DNA of 64,000 nt from Cranoglanis bouderius (lineage: Eukaryota > Chordata > Actinopteri > Siluriformes > Cranoglanididae): contig CM042555.1 in the NCBI GenBank assembly GCA_023630585.1, forward strand, positions 17,078,501 to 17,142,500, written 5' to 3'. The notes beneath the pieces are model-generated. The model was not told the DNA's origin. It saw nothing but the letters and a program-made list of their open reading frames with translations, and did not search any database. Both the position numbers and the translations under genes were made by a program. Positions 60,201-64,000 of this stretch are shown in pieces (position 1 is the first letter of the stretch; every line of letters begins with the position of its first letter).

Positions 60201-60401
60201 TCAAATCAAGACCATTACACCAGCCTTGCTTTCTGGAGGATCGTGTGAGTGCGTGTTTTTACCTGAAAAGAGTTGAAGAATAACTCACAGTACATGCGCA
60301 GTTCCCAGCCCAGACCAGTAAAAGTGTGTGGCATCCCCACAAACACAATGTAGTGCACCCCAAACACCAGCACCAACACCAGTGTTGACTTCGCCAGTTT
60401 C
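47349..60401 (-). CDS. pth2r: Parathyroid hormone 2 receptor, 3' part (three last coding exons)
   Basis: Exons 60401-60263, 55125-55084 and 47831-47349 join on the minus strand to 220 residues (46+14+160). They read KLAKSTLVLVLVFGVHYIVF (TM6), an extracellular loop with TGLGWELRMYCELFFNSFQ, GFFVSIIYCFCNGE (TM7), and VQTEIRKTWQRWTLAFDW followed by a long tail. The 42-nt TM7 exon is typical of class B GPCR genes. LVLVLVFGVHYIVFV, CELFFNSFQ and the tail motifs RSVLT, SQSQV and LTLPGYVFSNS fit PTH2R better than PTH1R. Known role: Gs-coupled plasma-membrane receptor for TIP39 (PTH2). Upstream exons (extracellular domain, TM1-TM5) were not found and probably lie past position 64,000. The introns are full of transposons, but the three exons are open and correctly spliced. 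Confidence 0.93.
47832..49568 (-). other. pth2r intron, proximal part
   Basis: It holds an (ATT)n run at 48,225-48,273 and the hairpin at 48,863-48,956. The segment 49,030-49,500 resembles repeat text but was not identified. Confidence 0.5.
48863..48956. repeat. Near-perfect 44-bp-arm hairpin
   Basis: The arms 48,863-48,906 and 48,913-48,956 are reverse complements except at two positions, around the 6-nt loop TCCTTT. It begins AAATGTGGAGATGCATTTTA. It lies in a pth2r intron. It could be a minimal foldback element or a transcribed stem-loop. Confidence 0.9.
49586..51925 (-). mobile_element. RTE-clade LINE (Rex3/Expander-like) with 17-bp target-site duplication
   Basis: TGTATCTGTTATTCACT flanks both ends (49,569-49,585 and 51,926-51,942). 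The minus strand carries an apurinic-type endonuclease, from VGTLNVGTMTGKGRELVDMM (about 51,670) through VIGADFNGHVGEGNSGDEEV to MEMAVVNTY (51,071). The reverse transcriptase follows, with GKAVGPDDIPVEVWKCLGE, VFVDLEKAYDRVPREELWY and MMFADDIVICTESREQ (FADD catalytic box), and a 3' part ending RPKRRFMDVVKEDMKVVG near 49,680. A stop directly joins endonuclease and RT, so the usual linker is deleted. A frameshift and a stop lie just before FADD. Not active. Confidence 0.92.
51950..52130 (-). repeat. tRNA-derived SINE, reverse orientation
   Basis: Reverse-strand A and B boxes are TAGGTGGTAGAGCGGG and GGTGGTTCAATTCCC. It contains a (CA)n run (52,028-52,051), and the tail ACCGCTAAGGTTAAAAGGTG matches 1465-1595. 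It sits next to the LINE target-site duplication. Confidence 0.7.
52190..53400. other. pth2r intron stretch without recognised repeat
   Basis: A small inverted repeat (ACCACTAGTT...AACTAGTGGT) lies at 52,906-52,933. Nothing else was recognised. Confidence 0.4.
53403..54553. mobile_element. Mariner-type element interrupted by Tc1
   Basis: The left end CAGGATGTCCCAAAAGTCTC and the right end (reverse CAGGGTGTCCCAAAAGTCCC) match for about 45 bp and abut TA on both sides. No mariner transposase is recognisable; the interior is mostly the Tc1 remnant at 53,559. Confidence 0.85.
53559..54440 (-). pseudogene. Tc1-like element (same family as 5.4 kb), 5'-truncated
   Basis: The terminal sequence CAGTAGTGCTCGAAAGTTTG follows TA. 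The minus strand reads VLWIDETKVE, then KHGRGSTMVWACFAASGPGQ, VMQQDNNPKHTSHSTTEWLK and WPSQCPDLNPIEMLWKDLKQ to a stop at 53,763. The three catalytic positions D, D and E are present, but a stop and frameshift lie near 54,240-54,300 and the DNA-binding part is missing. Confidence 0.88.
54556..55083 (-). other. pth2r intron adjacent to TM7 exon
   Basis: No repeat or coding sequence recognised between the mariner element and the exon donor. Confidence 0.45.
55084..55125 (-). CDS. pth2r: pth2r 42-nt TM7 exon
   Basis: It encodes exactly GFFVSIIYCFCNGE in phase 0, between the acceptor TTCTATTTTAAG and the donor GTGAGTG. It would be missed by ORF length alone; size, phase and sequence match the conserved class B receptor TM7 exon. 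Confidence 0.93.
55126..55942 (-). other. pth2r intron, unique stretch
   Basis: Nothing recognised; less repeat-like than its surroundings. Confidence 0.4.
56317..57903 (-). mobile_element. Tc1-like element (family B), nearly complete
   Basis: The left end CAGTGCCCTCCACTAATATT follows TA; the right end is a mirror (reverse GTGCCATCCACTAAAATTGC), worn at its last bases. The transposase is on the minus strand from 57,540 to 56,536, with one frameshift near 57,330. N-terminus: MGKTKEYSCDVRQKVVELHK and YKKIAEALKMPISTIRAII (paired-like DNA-binding domain). Catalytic domain: VLWSDETKIELFGN and FQQDNDPKHTSKSTQKW, then SPNLKPIGNLWGELK. The family pattern is SPDLNPIENLW, so the third catalytic Glu is Gly. 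Total length is about 335 residues, close to the normal 340. Confidence 0.92.
56536..57540 (-). pseudogene. Tc1-like transposase, one frameshift and catalytic Glu lost
   Basis: Two overlapping frames cover 57,540-57,328 (MGKTKEYSCD to SQKRMV) and 57,327-56,536 (MAKKSPRITAGELQKLVASW to AKGGSTKY and stop). Apart from the frameshift, the frame is open over the whole domain. See the element entry for the missing Glu. Confidence 0.9.
58113..59690 (-). mobile_element. Tc1-like element (family C), full length
   Basis: The ends CAGTGGGTATAGAAAAGAAT and the complement ATTCTTTTCTATACCCACTG are matched and flanked by TA. The transposase on the minus strand is split: 59,309-59,197 N-terminus (MGGKALSKDLRDKVVDKHKS); 59,197-58,943 (KSIIKKWKVFGTTQTHPGSG); and 58,776-58,324 with KRDNDPKHTAKLTTQCL and WPSHCPDLNPIENLWNDLKT, ending KAVIKKIKAN. 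Frame breaks lie at about 59,230 and 58,780-58,940. The second D and the E are kept. Confidence 0.92.
59815..60262 (-). other. pth2r intron next to TM6 exon
   Basis: Nothing recognised. Confidence 0.45.
60263..60401 (-). CDS. pth2r: pth2r exon: TM6 and third extracellular loop
   Basis: This 139-nt exon starts in phase 2 (AG|G AAA CTG, Arg-Lys-Leu) after the acceptor CTCTGTGGAG and ends TTTCAG before GTAAAA. It encodes KLAKSTLVLVLVFGVHYIVF, VGMPHTFTGLGWELRMYCEL and FFNSFQ. Confidence 0.93.
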
Positions 60402-60585
60402 CTCCACAGAGAGAAAAGGAGAGAAAGTGAGGAACTGTGGCTTTGAGTCCTTGAATTTTAATTTTTGCTAATCTGTTGCCTTGACAATTTTTTTTTTCCA
60501 TTCAGCATAAAGACAGCACAAAGAATGACCGCTGTAGTTGGTCCCCCTTTGAAGCACCTTTCATATGGTTCATTACCTTGGAATG

Positions 60586-60589
<4 letters not shown>

Positions 60590-60655
<66 letters not shown>
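60590..60655. repeat. (CA)n microsatellite
   Basis: Uninterrupted CA run upstream of the TM6 exon. Confidence 0.95.
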
Positions 60656-60657
<2 letters not shown>

Positions 60658-61744
60658 TACTCACACACACTGAATAGAGCCTTACAAATTAATATGTGGT
60701 ATTAATATGTGGGAGTTCCAACTAATGCCATTAACACTTCTTTCACCATCTCATCCTCAGTATTGTAATTGAGTCCACTAAAAAACCAATTGTTCTCCGT
60801 TAATGAGGTAAAGGCCTGCTCATTATTGCAAACAGCTTCTCCTCCGAACAGCAAATTTTATAGCTAGAACTCATTAATTGTTTCTAAGTGTCTAAGTGCA
60901 TGTATTCTTTAAAATATGCTACTGCTGAAGGTGTAAGTCCATAAATGAATTATTTATTTATTTATAATTTAGACCCACAAGCGAAAACCCGGATCTATTA
61001 ATGAACAGGATGCACAGATGGATGAGCAAGTACACAAATGAACGAATAGCATAGTCTCTAAACAAATAACTGAACTATTGTGCAATCATAGCATCATGGG
61101 TAACAGGGAGTGATCTAAAATTGATAGCAACCGGTGTAGTACTACCTGCAAACTCATGTAGTTATGTATGAAACAGTATTTACAAGAATACAGCCATCTT
61201 TCCCTTTGTTCTACTCATCTATGCACGTCACACTAAACATTCTTTATATGTACCTTTCCACTGTGCAGCTTGTGACCACGGTCAGAGGTACAGGTGACCA
61301 GTCCTCCAAAGCTGGGGATAGCCTCCTCTCATTTTTTTATACCTTGGTGAGTGCTTTCTTGTATATTTTGTTTGGCGTATGTTAGCTTGTTGGCCTAACA
61401 CTGCTTTTGCTATGTTGTGCCTATGGGCTTGCAATGTGTGGTTTTACTTATAATTTGGTAATTGGCCCTTACTTGTGGGGTCAGTTTTTTCTTCAGTGTT
61501 TTCTTTTCCTTCTACACAACTATTGGGCCTTTAGCCTGGGGATATAGCTGCATAGTCTACCCTATTTTCTCTTCATTTGGATTGGATTTACCACATAGAT
61601 TTGTTTTGCAACCATGCTCCAAAACAGTATGCTCATGCAGTTGGTGTTTAAATCTCTTGGAGGCCAAGATGGTTGATCTTAACAATACTCAACAGTGCCC
61701 TTTTCATATCTCAGTTGCCAGACCTCCTTCTTACCCATTAGCGG
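60656..61744 (-). other. pth2r intron stretch
   Basis: AT-rich; no exon of the receptor (for example TM5) could be recognised here. Confidence 0.35.
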
Positions 61745-61935
61745 GAAGTGGTAGCTCAGTGGTTAGGACATTGGACTTCTGATCGGAAGATCGAGTTCAA
61801 ATCCCAAGCTGCCACTGCTGGGCCATTGAGCAAGGCCCTTAACCCTCAATTGCTCAGTTGTATAAAAAAATTAGATAATTGTGAGTAGCTCTGGATAAAG
61901 GCATCTGCCAAATGCCATAAATGTAAATGTAGCAC
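61745..61935 (+). repeat. tRNA-derived SINE, full length
   Basis: The head GGTAGCTCAGTGGTTAGGAC (A box) and GATCGAGTTCAAATCCCAAG (B box) are tRNA-like. The body is GAGCAAGGCCCTTAACCCTC, and the tail GCATCTGCCAAATGCCATAA is followed by ATGTAAATGTA. It is not a functional tRNA gene because the molecule cannot fold and the SINE body follows. Confidence 0.8.
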
Positions 61936-61949
61936 GAGGATAGTATGCC

Positions 61950-62780
61950 TATAGCAGCATCAGAGAGATTCTTCAAGGCTGACCTACAAGCTGAGACATG
62001 ACGTTCAAGTCCAGGTACACAGACAGGCTCTAAACTAGCTGTCGTAACTACTCTGAAGATGCAGGTGGTCGGAGTAGGCTTGGATGGTGCAAAGCAACCT
62101 TTGCTAAGGGATAGTTCAAGCATTTCATTGATAGCTTCCAAGGGGGATTTGGACAGGCCTGAGCTCAATCACACCCAAAAATCTGCCGCACATATTCTGG
62201 CTAATATGATGAATCATGAGTAGATTGGTTGTGGCGACAGGCCACATCGCATCAGATGTGCACTGCTGCAGATGCACTGATGACTCTCTGGAGAGGACTT
62301 GAAATATTACATGTGCTTGTGGGAAGCACTGGCAATACATTCCCTAATTTGCTGCTAGTGTTGTAGCAGCCCCTCATGTCTGCAAAACTTGGTTTATACA
62401 TGTCATAAAGTGCTATTGTAATAATATGCATTGCCTGGTTAACCATCTGGATTCTGCTTTGTGAGCCAGGGTCAATCTTTGGTCCAGCAAACAAAGAAGA
62501 CTTAGAATGGTGGATACAGGATTTGGAATCATGAAGCCAACATAGCCAAACAGACTGTTTGCATGGCACCTTTAGAATACCACAATACGGTTGTGTTCCA
62601 ACACCCAAAAGAGACCTGCCTGCTTCACATTAACCTTGGGTAGGACGAGCCACACCCTCAGATCCCTCAGTGCCCCTGGTCTATCCCAGCACCCCCCACC
62701 ACCAACAAAGAGTCTTGTGGAGCATATTTCTGAAGGGTGGGGGCCGGTGAAAGGATGCTTTACAGCTGAAAATGTCACTT
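61950..62780 (-). other. Semi-open minus-strand region, unidentified
   Basis: Three minus-strand frames (61,854-62,168; 62,252-62,608; 62,572-62,778) follow one another with few stops and a less AT-rich composition. Segments such as SKSPLEAINEMLELSLSKGC and WDRPGALRDLRVWLVLPKVN look protein-like, but I recognise no domain. It may be a degraded mobile element in a pth2r intron. Confidence 0.3.
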
Positions 62781-62819
62781 GTTGGATAGCGACTACACCA
62801 GATGAGTGGTGATGACACT

Positions 62820-64000
62820 TTTATTTCAGAAATGGGAACATAACGTTGAGCAGTTCAAGCTGAATATTTACTGAATGTTCACTGATTTATTGTAAAACCA
62901 AAAAATAACAAGTCTTTTATCTGTCAAAAAGCTAAACTACTAAACTATAGCTAAACTATACTGTTCATTACTAGAAAATGGAATGCTTAATAGGTATTTG
63001 TAGAGTTCAATCAGGTAACATCCTTACATCATACTCCTGGTTACTGTTCAAGCCATTTTTTATGTTTTGTATGTTTATGATGGTTTCAGATTATTGCCTC
63101 CCTGCATGAGTACATATAATGCCAATATTTGTACAATTTGAATTTCAGTACTTACTTATGACTGCAAATATGGTTGAAAAGATATTGTCTGTAGGCTAGG
63201 GTGACCTATTTCTTTTAATAGGACAGGGGCAGGGCACGGATCCAAGTTATAACTCTTGGTACTGTATCAACACAACACACTTTAGATTAGATAGAAGATA
63301 GTAGATTAGCGGCATGGTTAAAAGCATTCCACAAGAGTTGTTGCATTCAGCAAACATCTAGCACAATTTAATACAAAAAGTGAACAACCACACTACCCAA
63401 CAATTGATTGCTACCTAGGTGCCCTGTCTCACTGCTGACTTGTCACCATGTAGTACTGATCTCTCCCAAATGCCATGGTATTTTCTAAGTTGTCTTGTAT
63501 GCTTGTATGTATATATGTATGGTTTAGGTAATAAAAAAATAACCAATGACAGTATCCTTTGCCCACAGCACCACCACCAACTGTTTGGGACAATGATTGA
63601 CAAGCAAATAAGATGGAATAACAAACCAAAACAAAACAAAAACAAACAAACAAACAAACAAAAACCCAGATTATACTTTAGACTCAAGGCAGAAAAACAA
63701 ATAGTATTTTCTCATATACAGCTATGTTTACAACTTTATATTGGTGGTTTTTGGTTCCCATTTCGCTTTTTCTCTATCTCTTGGAGACTACCCTGCTGAA
63801 AAAAAAGCAACAACAATAAATACCTTCATAGAATATGTAATGGTTTTAATGGGAATTGTGTTGATTTTAGTAGAAACTGTTATGGTCCCTGTGGGTCTCT
63901 ATTGATAATTTGTTGCCTTCTATTGGTGGCAGGTTATGTCTAGTAGATACCATTAAGGACCAGTAATGGTAATGGTTAGCTGATGGTTTGTAATGGTATT
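62820..64000 (-). other. Right end of window, no gene recognised
   Basis: Presumably pth2r intron. It has an AAAC-rich tract at about 63,625-63,665. No exon was identified. Confidence 0.35.

Noticed and set aside
61745..61820. tRNA gene
   Set aside because: A and B boxes are present, but the stems do not pair properly and a SINE body follows directly.
60402..64000. Further upstream pth2r exons
   Set aside because: I looked for the TM5 exon that should precede KLAKS but found no segment with the right motif and splice sites; it is probably outside the window.
1..64000. CRISPR array, bacterial operon or phage-type system
   Set aside because: There are no regularly spaced repeats, ribosome-binding sites or compact operons; everything readable is eukaryotic.

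Overview
The window looks like teleost fish nuclear DNA. It is AT-rich, its two genes have introns, and it is crowded with Tc1/mariner transposons, tRNA-derived SINEs, an RTE-clade LINE, a Ty3/Gypsy element and long (CA)n, (TTA)n and (TA)n microsatellites. A catfish or another ostariophysan would fit, but the species cannot be fixed from sequence alone. There is no bacterial content, no CRISPR array, and no stand-alone rRNA or tRNA gene.

Two host genes are supported. (1) mras (M-Ras small GTPase), + strand, is complete in five coding exons between 6,284 and 10,479. All splice phases agree and give a 207-residue protein with every GTPase motif and a C-terminal CVLL prenylation box. (2) pth2r (parathyroid hormone 2 receptor, class B GPCR), - strand, has its last three coding exons here (60,401-60,263; 55,125-55,084; 47,831-47,349). 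They cover TM6, TM7 and the cytoplasmic tail; the rest of the gene lies beyond the right edge or was not recognised. The two genes converge, tail to tail.

Layout: 1-2,000 repeat remnants, including a hAT-type MITE with exact target-site duplication; 2,000-6,280 mras upstream DNA with a SINE and a Tc1 end; 6,284-~12,550 mras and its probable 3' UTR; 12,900-25,100 Tc1 copies, MITEs, a solo LTR inside a larger LTR-like repeat, and SINEs; 25,100-28,000 mostly unannotated DNA; 28,000-39,400 dense transposon graveyard (several Tc1 families, an esterase-encoding LINE, a three-level nest at 31.4-35.3 kb); 39,423-43,240 a decayed Gypsy element flanked by duplicated blocks; 43,240-45,820 Tc1 copies and a MITE; 45,830-64,000 the pth2r 3' half, whose introns hold an RTE LINE with a 17-bp target-site duplication, a 44-bp-arm hairpin, a Tc1 inside a mariner, and two Tc1 elements inside a third.

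Every transposon coding region read here is broken by frameshifts, stops, deletions or loss of a catalytic residue, so none looks autonomous. I found no convincing new biological system. The most informative signals are the datable nested insertions, the paired LTR-like repeats with a conserved promoter-like module, and the near-perfect intronic hairpin at 48.9 kb.
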